Of a stretch of 64,000 nt of DNA, positions 21,915 to 30,859 are shown in pieces. Each line of letters starts with the position of its first letter. Position 1 is the first letter of the stretch. The position numbers and the translations under genes are program-made. The notes beneath the pieces are model-generated. The model searched no databases, had not been told where the DNA came from, and worked only from the letters and a program-made list of their open reading frames with translations. This DNA comes from Pollenia angustigena (Eukaryota > Arthropoda > Insecta > Diptera > Polleniidae), in contig OV884057.1 of the NCBI GenBank assembly GCA_930367215.1, positions 111,315,284 to 111,379,283 of the forward strand, read 5' to 3'.

Positions 21915-23534
21915 ATGGTTTTAACGCGTTCAAGCCGAAATCGTACCGCTTCAGAAAATATAAATTTGGAAGCAAATCTGAGTATGGAAGGCGTACCACG
22001 ATCTGTTGCGGAAGCAAGTGTTTCTACCGCAGGGCCGATTTTCACAGCAGCCGTGGCTACAACCGTCACCACCACCAGCACAACAGTCACTCCCGCTGTG
22101 CAACAATTTATGTCGTTGGCACATGATTGCACTAGTTTGTCCAATGAGTCCCATATGGCCAATAGCACAATCATTTCACCAGAGTACAGTAGCCTCACTG
22201 CCAGGAATGTGCAGCAAGAATTCCGTCAGAACACGGCTGCTGTTCAAACCACCCAGCCGGAAGGTAATTTAAATATGGGGGGAGACCCTGTGCAACAAAT
22301 CCAGGAGGAGTTTTCGAGAAAAATCCAATTGCTCGAGGCCCAAAGGCAACAAGAGATGGCGCGAGCGATTAATCGTTTTCCTGCCAGTCAAGTGAATCCT
22401 ACAGGATTTACGGTGACTGTGCCACAACAAAATGTGGGAGGTTTAAATTCATTGCCTCATTGCAGTAGTGCTCTACCACCTAGAACACAGCAAAGTTCGT
22501 TTTTAAATGCTGTACACCAGCCTCAACATCAAAACAATTCACCGCAACAAAATGTACCACCGCCGTGTAATTATTATCGAACACCAACGTATACTGCTAG
22601 CGTGCCACAGCACAACTTCGTTCCACCGCCAGCACCTATTTTTACAACTCACCTCCAAGCACCGGCTGGTGGGGTCTATGCGTCTCAAGTACCAAGTATG
22701 CCGCCGGATTATGGTTATCTGTCCCAGCGTAAAGTCGATTTGTCGAAATGGGGCATTAAATTTGACGGTACCGCCAAGTCGATGAGCGCGGAAGATTTCA
22801 TTTTTAGGGTCGATGTCTTAAGACAAGATTATAACTATTCCTTTAATGATATCCGGCGCAGTTTTCATCTACTGTTAGAAGGTCAAGCTTTAGACTGGTA
22901 CTGGAACGTGCGCAAATTGGTACCAATTCAGACCTGGGAAGATCTAGAGCGAGAGTTTTTAACGCAGTATAGGCGCTACGAAAGCGAATTCCAGTTACAG
23001 AAGAAAATAATGGATCGCAGGCAATTTCCACAAGAATCTTTCGAAGATTTTTACAATGCCGTCTTGAAACTGAGGAATCAGCAAAGGTCGCCTTATTCTG
23101 AGAGAGACCTGATCGAAATTATGAGGTCTAACTTGAAACCGTCGCTCTCACAACTTCTTTTTTCCCTGAAGATCTATGGGCTGCATGAGTTCTGTCAGCA
23201 GGCAAAAAGGGCTGAAAATTTATTATCTGGTCATAGACAGGCGTTCCCAACACGTCCCTTTGCGACACAGCGAGTGCACGAATTGGCCTTTGAAGAAGAA
23301 GAAGCGCCTGTGGGGAGCCCTGAAATTGAGGCTTTGAGTGCTAGTAGCCGTTTTACATGTTGGAATTGTAAGCAGGTTGGCCACAGTTTTATGGATTGTC
23401 CGTCGCCAACACGTAGGGTTTTCTGCTTTAGATGTGGACGGGACAATGTCGTCACCCCTAAGTGCCCGAAATGCCAGGGAAACTTGCCGATGAACCAGTC
23501 TCACGCTGGGGAGACTCGTTCAACTCAAACTTAA
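21915..23534 (+). CDS. gag: Retrotransposon Gag polyprotein
   Basis: The start chosen is ATG at 21915, giving 539 residues. The N-terminal half (about 1-270) is low complexity, rich in Q, P, S and T. Residues about 277-435 form a retrotransposon Gag/capsid-type domain (KWGIKFDGTAKS, ALDWYWNVRKL, FLTQYRRYE, PQESFEDFY, SDLIEIM-like helices). Two cysteine clusters follow: CWNCKQVGHSFMDC at about 481, a classical CX2CX4HX4C zinc knuckle, and CFRCGRDNVVTPKC at about 502, a variant lacking the standard histidine spacing. The protein would package element RNA into particles. The frame is intact. Its end overlaps pol in the -1 frame, with a slippery heptamer at 23477. Confidence 0.88.
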   Translation: MVLTRSSRNRTASENINLEANLSMEGVPRSVAEASVSTAGPIFTAAVATTVTTTSTTVTPAVQQFMSLAHDCTSLSNESHMANSTIISPEYSSLTARNVQQEFRQNTAAVQTTQPEGNLNMGGDPVQQIQEEFSRKIQLLEAQRQQEMARAINRFPASQVNPTGFTVTVPQQNVGGLNSLPHCSSALPPRTQQSSFLNAVHQPQHQNNSPQQNVPPPCNYYRTPTYTASVPQHNFVPPPAPIFTTHLQAPAGGVYASQVPSMPPDYGYLSQRKVDLSKWGIKFDGTAKSMSAEDFIFRVDVLRQDYNYSFNDIRRSFHLLLEGQALDWYWNVRKLVPIQTWEDLEREFLTQYRRYESEFQLQKKIMDRRQFPQESFEDFYNAVLKLRNQQRSPYSERDLIEIMRSNLKPSLSQLLFSLKIYGLHEFCQQAKRAENLLSGHRQAFPTRPFATQRVHELAFEEEEAPVGSPEIEALSASSRFTCWNCKQVGHSFMDCPSPTRRVFCFRCGRDNVVTPKCPKCQGNLPMNQSHAGETRSTQT

Positions 23535-25036
23535 AAAACTCAGCTGCCGATTTGCCTGACAATGCCGAACAGAAGGGGCCAATAAAAATTTTAGTTAACA
23601 TCGAGAGGGGTGAAGTGCCGGTGGAGGGGCCGAAGATTCGACCATTAAAGCCTCTTCATCAGAGGATAGAGGAGTATAGACAGGCAAAAATTAGAATTTT
23701 TGGACAGGTCTCAGAAAGAATTAGAAAGGCTAGAGAAAGGTATAAAATAAGGAAAAAGATAAGAAGGGAAATAATGGCAACGACACTGTATGAGGGGGAT
23801 GATACTAGGTATTATGTTAAAGTTAAAATCGGTGATAATGAGATAGAAGGATTGCTAGACAGTGGGGCCACGGTAACGTGCTTAGGTAAAGGTTGCATGG
23901 AATTCGTCCAAAGGGCGGGGTTAATGCTTAGCAATTTTTATTCTTTTGTTAAAACGGCTGATGGCAGTCCACATAAAATCGTAGGCCGTATCAAAATTCG
24001 AATAATTTTTAATAAAATTAGTGAGGACATTACCTTCTACTTAGTCCCTACGTTAAATAGACCACTTTTCTTAGGGGTAGACTTTATGAGAAAATTTAAG
24101 TTGATTTCTGATGTCAGTAGTTTGACTACAAATGGTATCAATCTATGTACGGAATCTGAGGGGGCAGATGATAGGGTGAAAACTCATGCTTTAACACCGG
24201 AGCAGCAAGTTTCATTGGACAGGATAGTCGCAGGTTTTCCCTGTTACACGAAGCGCGGTCTTGGTCGGACTTCTCTAGAAGTCCATATAATAGATACCCG
24301 CGACGCAACTCCGGTGAAAGATAGGCACTACCCGGTCTCGCCAGCTGTGCAAAAGTTAATGTACGCAGAGCTTGATAGGATGCTTGACCTTGGGGTCATT
24401 GAGCAAAGCGAGAGTCCTTGGAGCCACCCGGTTACTCTCGTCCGTAAGGGCGAGAAGAATCGGTTGTGTTTGGACGCTCGTAAGCTAAATGTCCTCACGG
24501 TCAAGGACGCCTATCCTCTGCCGCATATTGAAGGTTTGCTCAGCCGGTTAGGAGACACGTATTTTATTTCTAGCGTGGATTTGAAAGACGCATTCTGGCA
24601 GATACCTTTAGAGGTATCTAGTAGAGAAAAGACTGCATTCACGGTGCCTGGGCGACCACTTTACCATTTTACGGTAATGCCGTTTGGGTTATGTAATGCA
24701 GCCCAAAGACTTTGCCGTTTAATGGATAAAGTGATCCCTAGTGCACTTCGCGATAGAGTCTTTGTCTATCTGGATGACCTTCTGATAGTGTCGCCAGATT
24801 TTGGAACTCACTTGGAATTGCTTAAACGGGTATCTGATTGTTTGGATTCGGCGGGGTTGACCATTAACGTTGCCAAGTCGAGGTTCTGTTTCAGGGAGTT
24901 AAGGTACCTAGGGTATAGAGGGAACGAGGGAAATTTTGGGATGATCTCATTTGTTTCAGGTCATCACGGAGAAGTCCGAATGGATTCTATGTGGGAGGGA
25001 CAAGATTGGCGTAACACCGGCCAATTCCACTCCTAG
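23462..25036 (+). CDS. pol: Retrotransposon Pol: protease and truncated reverse transcriptase
   Basis: This frame is -1 to gag, so it is expected to be made by ribosomal frameshifting; the first ATG at 23462 is probably not a real start. After a basic linker, an aspartic protease is visible (LLDSGATVTCLG near 23850, then GVDFM). The reverse transcriptase follows: SPWSHPVTLVRKG, CLDARKLN, AYPLPHIEGLL, SVDLKDAFWQIPL, TVMPFGLCNAAQ and the catalytic YLDDLLI near 24767. It stops at FRELRYLGY, where a deletion joins pol to the middle of the 3' LTR. The last 40 codons are LTR sequence read in frame. Thumb, RNase H and integrase are missing, so the copy cannot move unaided. Codons upstream of the break are intact. 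Confidence 0.88.
   Translation: MPEMPGKLADEPVSRWGDSFNSNLKNSAADLPDNAEQKGPIKILVNIERGEVPVEGPKIRPLKPLHQRIEEYRQAKIRIFGQVSERIRKARERYKIRKKIRREIMATTLYEGDDTRYYVKVKIGDNEIEGLLDSGATVTCLGKGCMEFVQRAGLMLSNFYSFVKTADGSPHKIVGRIKIRIIFNKISEDITFYLVPTLNRPLFLGVDFMRKFKLISDVSSLTTNGINLCTESEGADDRVKTHALTPEQQVSLDRIVAGFPCYTKRGLGRTSLEVHIIDTRDATPVKDRHYPVSPAVQKLMYAELDRMLDLGVIEQSESPWSHPVTLVRKGEKNRLCLDARKLNVLTVKDAYPLPHIEGLLSRLGDTYFISSVDLKDAFWQIPLEVSSREKTAFTVPGRPLYHFTVMPFGLCNAAQRLCRLMDKVIPSALRDRVFVYLDDLLIVSPDFGTHLELLKRVSDCLDSAGLTINVAKSRFCFRELRYLGYRGNEGNFGMISFVSGHHGEVRMDSMWEGQDWRNTGQFHS
23477..23520 (+). promoter_or_regulatory. -1 ribosomal frameshift signal, gag to pol
   Basis: G GGA AAC at 23477-23483 sits in the gag frame exactly as the canonical X XXY YYZ heptamer. 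About 13-14 bases downstream, GTCTC...GAGAC can pair as a small hairpin. Slippage here would move ribosomes into the pol frame before the gag stop at 23532. Confidence 0.65.
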
Positions 25037-25350
25037 AGGTAAGAGGTGCAGAAAACGGTGAGTACGCGGTGCAAAATGTTTTAGTACAATAGTTTGGTGC
25101 AAGTTCATTTCGGGTTCCTTTTTTTTTGTGTATAATACGTGTAATTTCGTTTATCTAATTGGCTGGCATGATTTTTTGTATAGTAGCAATTGGCATCGAT
25201 TGGTTGGCAAGAACCACCCCAAAACGGCGAGCCCTAGCCGGACTTACGCCAGCATGCCAGCGCCGCCAACAATCTGGCCACACCTGCCTTTATGGTTTTC
25301 ATTTGTGTGTTTTTTTTTTTTTCCATAAATCACCGGCTACTACTGCTACA
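24914..25350 (+). repeat. 3' LTR remnant
   Basis: Matches 20609-21043 almost base for base. The 5' part of the LTR is lost by the deletion that starts in pol. A short match (GTAT) at the breakpoint suggests microhomology-mediated joining. Confidence 0.9.
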
Positions 25351-25354
25351 TGTG

Positions 25355-25575
25355 TTTTGTTTAAACTTTGATATTATTACAAGTAGAACTGTTGCTATAA
25401 GTCTTATACGTTTAACAGTTTTATTTGGTTTAATATCTTTAGTTTTTCTAAAATCTTTATGGATGAAGTTTGCTGATGATCTGGCCTAAGCAACCAGTGA
25501 AATGCGCATAGGAATAGCTTATCCCATCAACAATAAATTTCAAGTGTTTTTATCAATAATAAAAACTGGGAATTA
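25355..25575 (+). repeat. Dispersed repeat, copy 1
   Basis: Similar to 32515-32720 in the same orientation: GATGAAGTTT, GATCTGGCCTAA, CCAGTGAAATGCGCATAGGA, CCCATCAACAATAAATTT. The LTR retrotransposon is inserted at its left side. Confidence 0.75.
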
Positions 25576-25857
25576 AGCACGAATAGCAAAATCTTTTGAA
25601 ATTAAAACTACAAACATTAATTTTGACAGCTAGTCAATAGACTCGAGCACACACAGTGCAATCGAATTAAAAGAATTAGTAGTCAACTTGAAAAAATCAA
25701 AATCTTTTGATTTTTCTTCAACCAACTTGACAACCGTCAAACTAATCAATTGACCAAGCCATACCCGCTTAGATTTGGAGAAAAACCGACTCAGTTGACA
25801 ACTGAATTGAATCGTGTATGGGCAGCTTTAGCTGATGTCGCCTCGTCCGTGGGTAGC
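25576..25857. repeat. Repeat fragment related to hAT-like copies
   Basis: AAAATCTTTTGATTTTTCTT, CAACCAACTTGACAAC and CCGACTCAGTTGACAACTGA match, in inverse or direct order, parts of 10560-10700 and 15060-15190. Confidence 0.6.
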
Positions 25858-25865
25858 ATACAATC

Positions 25866-26321
25866 CAAGGTATATTTACACAAGGTAAACTCGTTGCTAC
25901 AACAAGTACAACAAGACAAAAACAACACGCCAAATTGTTTTTGTATTTGGAACCATGGTGTCAAAAAAAACGCAACAATGTGCCTTTAAAATAAAAACAC
26001 AAATTGAAAAAAAAAACAACACGTGCAGTTCAGAATAATAAGCTGAAACAATTTTTAATATATTGTGCATTCTCAAGCATAAAAATAAAGTACTATTGCA
26101 AAAAATAATGCATTTAAATGTATTTTGTTTGCTTAGTAATCACAAGAATTAAAATTTCACAAAAATAAAATGTTTTTCACAATTTTACACTTTTTTAATT
26201 CAAAATGGCGCGCACTAACCATAAGTATGTAAACAAACACAAGAAACCAACGTGTTCCAAATGGGGTAAACAGCTGACAAACATATGGGCCAACGAGTTT
26301 ACCTTGTGTAAATATACCTTG
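25866..26321. mobile_element. Intact 456-bp P-like MITE
   Basis: The ends are CAAGGTATATTTACACAAGG and its inverse. A perfect 8-bp duplication ATACAATC is at 25858-25865 and 26322-26329. It is the uninterrupted sister of the element at 3141-8973. It lacks about 25 bases (ATAAATAACTTTTGACAC) present there. No coding capacity. Confidence 0.93.
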
Positions 26322-26445
26322 ATACAATCTTTTTCATATTTTAAAGGGTCTATACACGGTCAAAATGCTCGACGCCAAACTCGTGTACGTGTGTTTGATG
26401 TTTGGCAATCATCATGCTGGATGGCACTTCAAGCATTCAGTTTTA

Positions 26446-26926
26446 CACAGCGTTTACATTTGACAGTACTGGCAAGACAGTAAGAAAATACATATTAGTT
26501 GCCAAAAACATTACTAACTGTCTTCGTGACGTAGGCGTCCAGCCAGTAGTTAAGACAGTTCACTTTTAAAAATTTGTCAAACGTGAATGTTGCAGCGCAA
26601 GTTCAGTTTAACGTTTTTTGTATAAAATAAACAAATTTAAAAAAAGCTTAAAATAACTTTATTGTGTGAACAAATATAAAACTTAACTAAAACATAAAAA
26701 AATCAAAGCAAAATATGTTAATTTTTTTTTATATAATTTGATTTTTTCTCTTTTGCTCACAAAACTTAAGATTACTGTTAGCAAATGTCAAATCACTGTT
26801 CAATTTTACTGTCTGCAAAATTTGCTAGACAGTAGACAAGACAGTTGGAAAAGTGTGCATGTATTAGTGAAAAGGTTTGCATGTATTGCTACTGTCTTGC
26901 CAGTACTGGCAAATGTAAACGCCAGG
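26446..26926. mobile_element. Harbinger-like MITE, TTA target
   Basis: CAGCGTTTACATTTGACAGT at the left and the inverse of CCTGGCGTTTACATTTGCCA at the right, with TTA at 26443-26445 and 26927-26929. A solo right end of the family, also followed by TTA, is at 29801-29820. Confidence 0.8.
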
Positions 26927-27129
26927 TTAGTTTGATTTTGTGCTGTTCGTTTGTCCCAATCAGCGTGACCATTTTAGCATTTTTGGAGATAAATTAGCAT
27001 TTGTTTTGTTTTGTTTATTTTACACAAATTTACAAATTTTTTTAAAAAATATAATGCATGCAATTTCCGGTATATTAGAATTTTCACATGTAAGCATAAA
27101 AATGTGAACTTATATCTGGCTAAAACTGT

Positions 27130-28450
27130 TTATTATGTTAAGGCAAAATAAACCACACAAATTGCTTGGAAAAATTTTAAAATTTTACGTATATACAAAT
27201 ATTTTGTGCTGTTTATGTGGATCATGTTTGTAGAAATATTAAAAAGTTTTAATTTTTGGCAGACATGTTGAGATTTGTCAAACTTTTTGTGGTGTCTAAT
27301 GCTTAATGTTAACATTTCATCCGAAAAAGATAAAAACATTGATTAAAACTACTCTTTACTCAAATTCTTTTTCTCTAGATTATATTTCTCCTCCGCATTC
27401 ATAAAATTTATATTTATATTGGTGGATATTCTCGGATACGCGCCGAATTGTAAAAGAAACATGTACATTTTTATCCTACAATAAAAAGTTTTAAGGGCTT
27501 ATTAAACCTCATAAATGGCTTGGCAAACATGTCAAAATTTTACGTATTCACAAACATTTTGTGTTAATTGGGGTGTTTGCTGTTTGGACAAACATTTGAA
27601 GCAATGTTTCAAGAAATATTAAAAATTTTTAATATTTGGTAGACATGTTGGATATTTGTCTAACTTTTTGTGGCGTCTAATGCTAAATGTATTTAATTAT
27701 ATTAATTTTTAATATTACATTAAATTTTTTCAGTAGTATTGCTTGCCACAAAACAGCTCGTTGTTTAAATCACTTTTTAGTTTAAATTGTTTGCCTTTAT
27801 TTTATAATTTCTCCTCCGTTTTAAGCAAAAAGAAATTGCCGCAGCACTATTAGCATCTGCATTCATTGAAAACGAAACAAAAATGAAAACTAATGTTTGT
27901 ACGGAGAATATTTGTGTTGTTTATTGGCAAACCCCAAGCGGAAACAATGTATGTGTTTGCCAAGCATTTTGTGTGGTTTATTATATCCTTCAGTACTTCT
28001 ACAAACATTGCTTCAAACAGCAAACACCCCAATTAACAATACAAAATATTTCTACAAACGTAAAATTTTGAGATGTTTGCCAAGCCATTTGCGTGGCTTA
28101 TTATGCCCCTAAGGCGCATCTTTTTTCTAAACTGCGTAGTCGTTTTAGAAAATGTTTTTCTTCAAAAAATGTAATTTCAAGCATGTTTGTAGAAATATTA
28201 AAAACCTAACCTTGCAGAGCAAAGACGTTGGAGAAGAATGATTTAATTGATTTTTAGTCATGAATTCTTATTTTTAAGCAGCATTGTTTGCTACAAAACA
28301 GCTCGTTGTTTAAACCACGCTTTACTGCAAATTCTTTTTCTTGTTGTGGTGCTTATTGGCGAACACAAGACGGAAACAATGTGTGCGTTTGCCAAGCCAT
28401 TTGTGTTTATTTTCTCCTTTAACAAATGTTTCAACTTGTGAGCATCGTCT
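27130..28450. repeat. Mosaic of direct and inverted repeat fragments
   Basis: Blocks such as GTAGAAATATTAAAAA, GGTAGACATGTTGGATATTT, CACAAAACAGCTCGTTGTTT and CCAAGCCATTTGYGTGG recur at about 27160, 27500, 27730, 27970 (inverted) and 28290. They look like several broken copies of one element inserted into or duplicated within each other. No real gene is seen; short frames here are repeat translations. Confidence 0.6.
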
Positions 28451-28473
28451 GTGGGCAGCAATACTTTTCATAA

Positions 28474-28657
28474 CTGCCCGTCTACAACTGACATGATTTG
28501 ATGTTATAACTTGATGTTATAAAAGCGTTGTTAAAACATTTGCATTAACAACCGTGTTATAACATGAGAAAACTTCTAACATGATGAGTCTATACCTAAC
28601 ACTAACATCATATTAGTGTTAAAGTTAAGCATTTTATGTCAGTTGTAGACTGCATGT
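28474..28657. mobile_element. 184-bp MITE, TAA target
   Basis: The ends are CTGCCCGTCTACAACTGACA and the inverse of ACATGCAGTCTACAACTGAC, flanked by TAA at 28471-28473 and 28658-28660. An inverse copy of the same length is at 52317-52500. Confidence 0.85.
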
Positions 28658-28686
28658 TAAACACACATTTTGCGTTGTGTAATACA

Positions 28687-28896
28687 CAAGGCGAATTTAT
28701 TACAGGTGTTCTTAAAAGCTAAAATCACTGTTGAATATCAAAATTTTGTTTATTCTCTTTTATTATCTTTGTTTCTGTTTTGTTTTATTTCTGTTTTTGA
28801 CATTGTACAATGATTTTACAAAAACAAATTGCTTGTGGTTTTTGTACGAGTTGTACTTGTTGTAGTACCGAGATTACCTGGGATGAATTCGCCTTG
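28687..28896. mobile_element. 210-bp P-like MITE with split target duplication
   Basis: The ends are CAAGGCGAATTTAT and the inverse of CAAGGCGAATTCAT. The left flank is GTAATACA (28679-28686). The right flank is GTAA at 28897-28900 and TACA at 29283-29286, separated by a later MITE. Removing the latter restores a perfect 8-bp duplication. Right-end relatives are near 54838, 55344 and 56064. Confidence 0.85.
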
Positions 28897-28900
28897 GTAA

Positions 28901-29279
28901 AGGTGCTATCAGACGGGATGTATTTTACATATGTACTGTCAAATTTTCCGTCTGTTAAAGTTGTACACATCGTGTGATACATATGAAACTTTGCATGTGT
29001 AAAATACATGTGGAAATACATATGTAACTTTTTCGATTAGAACACGCTCTATTTTCCTGTGGCAAACATAAACAAAACAGCTGGTTTGTTTTGAAACGTA
29101 AACAAAAGTCAGCTTTTGTTTACATTTATAGGTTATGTCATAAGGAAAAACATAAGCAGGTGTGATAGCAAAAATTATGAATCGTATGTAAAATGGAAAT
29201 TTTGACATACATACGGAATTACATATGGGTAAGAAAAGTGATAGTACATATGTAAAATACATCCCGTCTGATAGCACCT
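28901..29279. mobile_element. 379-bp Harbinger-like MITE inserted in another element's duplication
   Basis: The ends are AGGTGCTATCAGACGGGATG and its inverse, with TAA at 28898-28900 and 29280-29282. The arms continue as TATTTTACATATGTACT. Confidence 0.88.
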
Positions 29280-29539
29280 TAATACATATAGAAAATATTG
29301 ATGCTTTGTCTGCGAAAAAATTATTTTAAATTCCGGCACCAAGGTTTTACACAAACAAAATGAATTGTTTGCCTTGATGTTTGCTAATTTTAGTAACTTG
29401 CGCTCTCCATCTAGCATGAACTAAATTCAAGTTAAAGTTATTGCTGGGTCACACTCTTCATGTTTTAGCTGTGAAGGAGCGAAGGAGTGAACATTTACAT
29501 GAAAACATAAAAAAAAATTTACGAAAACTGTTTTTGTTA

Positions 29540-29820
29540 TCTATACACTTCTCACTAATATCATTTTAGTGTTAATGTTATGCATTTCATGTCAGTTGTA
29601 AAGTTAAGCATTTCATGTCAGTTGTAGACTGCATGTAATGCAAATGTTATAACAACGCTTTTATAACTTCAAGTTATAACAGCAAATCATGTCAGTTGTA
29701 GACGGGCAGTTAACATGATGAGTCTATACTTAACACTAACATCATTTTAGTGTTAATGTTAAGCATATCATGTCATTTTTTTTTAATTTTGATTTTTTTT
29801 TGGCAAATGTAAACGCCAGG
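29540..29820. repeat. Broken pieces of two MITE families
   Basis: Several overlapping fragments of the 184-bp family (TCATGTCAGTTGTAGAC occurs three times at 29600-29705) are followed by a solo right end of the 26446 family (29801-29820, then TTA). Confidence 0.7.
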
Positions 29821-29870
29821 TTACCAAGTTGATGGATAGTGGAGATGGGTAGTAAGAACAGTTGGCAACG

Positions 29871-29900
29871 GTATAAAAACCAGAAGCTTTGACCGCCAAA
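29871..29900 (+). promoter_or_regulatory. Probable dUTPase core promoter
   Basis: GGTATAAAAACC (TATA box, 29870-29881) is followed by GACCGCCAAA (29891-29900). The inverse of the latter, TTTGGCGG, differs by one base from the E2F consensus. An E2F-type site would suit an S-phase nucleotide gene, but this is inference. Transcription would start near 29903. Confidence 0.55.
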
Positions 29901-29967
29901 TTTTCGCAAATACATTTTTTTGTTTACAGCCTACCACAGGACACTTTAGAACCGCAAATATTTCGTT

Positions 29968-30328
29968 GTATGTAAGCAAGGTCTATCCAATAGGTCTGCT
30001 TAAGAAGCCAGATGTTTATTTGGTTTTTTCCTCAACGATATCAAGAGTTGTTTACATTTTCCTTATACGTGTATATTTTTGTTTACTGTTTTGGTTTTTT
30101 GCCACACATACATGCACACAAAACACATTTTTCCTTTTGTTTTGCCTATGTAGTAGTAAGATTTTGACAGCGGCGAGGAATTTTACACAAACAAAATGCC
30201 TGTTGTTTTTTGTATTGTTGTATTGTTGTAGTAGTAAGCAGACCTATTGGATAGGCCTTGTATGTAAGGATATAATGTGCTGATTTCTTTGTGTAAAAAT
30301 ATTTATAATTTTCTCTTCTTCGTGTTAG
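29968..30328 (+). other. 5' UTR intron of the dUTPase gene
   Basis: A donor GTATGTAAG starts at 29968 and an acceptor GTGTTAG ends at 30328, directly before the ATG. A MITE fills most of the intron and has duplicated the donor: a second GTATGTAAG starts at 30260, using the last G of the MITE. Confidence 0.7.
29977..30260. mobile_element. 284-bp P-like MITE at the dUTPase splice donor
   Basis: The ends are CAAGGTCTATCCAATAGGTC and the inverse of CAAGGCCTATCCAATAGGTC. A perfect 8-bp duplication TATGTAAG is at 29969-29976 and 30261-30268. It shares the CAAGG terminus with the other P-like elements in the window. Confidence 0.92.
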
Positions 30329-30859
30329 ATGCAACCTGTAGAGAAATTAATTGAAAACGAAGAACCAGCAGCTAAGAAAATGAAAGTTGATGGCAAATGT
30401 ATAATGCGTTGGGCGAAGCTTACTGAGGAGGCTTTTGAGCCTGTAAGAGGATCGGAACGTGCTGCTGGATATGATTTACGCAGCGCATATGATCTTATTG
30501 TACCAGCACGTGGTAAAGCTGTTGCGAAGACTGACTTACAAGTTGAAGTACCCAATGGTTCGTACGGCAGAGTAGCTCCCCGTTCAGGACTGGCTGTTAA
30601 AAACTTTATCGATGTTGGCGCTGGCGTTATAGATGAAGATTACCGCGGTAATTTAGGAGTTGTTCTATTTAATCATTCCCAAGAAGACTTTGAAATAAAA
30701 CGCGGAGATAGAATTGCTCAGTTAATATGCGAACGCATCTTTTACCCAGAACTGGAACAAGTTGATAAATTAGATGATACTAAAAGGTCAGACAAAGGTT
30801 TTGGATCAACGGGCGTTAAAGACTTACCACCAGCCGCTGCAGAATCAAATGGAAAGTAA
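30329..30859 (+). CDS. dUTPase: dUTP pyrophosphatase (dUTPase)
   Basis: The 176-residue protein hydrolyses dUTP to dUMP and pyrophosphate, keeping uracil out of DNA and feeding dTMP synthesis. All five motifs of the trimeric family are present: AAGYDLRSA (45-53), PRSGLAVKN (84-92), [12 protein letters not shown] (97-108, with the catalytic Asp102 and base-stacking Tyr105), RGDRIAQLI (125-133) and the glycine-rich [10 protein letters not shown] (153-162) that closes over the substrate. The N-terminus (1-20) is acidic then basic (AAKKMK) and could help nuclear import. A short tail, [12 protein letters not shown], follows motif V. The ATG lies exactly at the start of the second exon, after a TTAG acceptor; the upstream exon is non-coding. 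The frame is continuous and not interrupted by an intron. It is the only complete host gene in the window. Confidence 0.97.
   Translation: MQPVEKLIENEEPAAKKMKVDGKCIMRWAKLTEEAFEPVRGSERAAGYDLRSAYDLIVPARGKAVAKTDLQVEVPNGSYGRVAPRSGLAVKNFIDVGAGVIDEDYRGNLGVVLFNHSQEDFEIKRGDRIAQLICERIFYPELEQVDKLDDTKRSDKGFGSTGVKDLPPAAAESNGK

Larger units (their letters stand above)
19058..25350 (+). mobile_element. LTR retrotransposon with internal deletion (Gypsy-type pol)
   Basis: Order: long 5' LTR, primer-binding site for tRNA-Lys, untranslated leader, gag, pol cut inside reverse transcriptase, remnant of the 3' LTR. The 3' remnant 24914-25350 is nearly identical to 20609-21043, differing mainly in a T run, so the insertion is recent. 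The proposed left end rests on TG...CA termini, a TGTG duplication (19054-19057 and 25351-25354), and similarity of the joined flanks to the repeat copy at 32505-32720. An alternative left end at 19020 (TGTAAGATG) has no matching duplication. RNase H, integrase and any env are absent. The gag overlap and pol order fit the Gypsy (Metaviridae-like) group. Confidence 0.85.

Noticed and set aside
21905..22198. Open frames opposite and out of frame to gag
   Set aside because: They are shadows of the gag coding sequence, which has a clear capsid-like domain and zinc knuckle.
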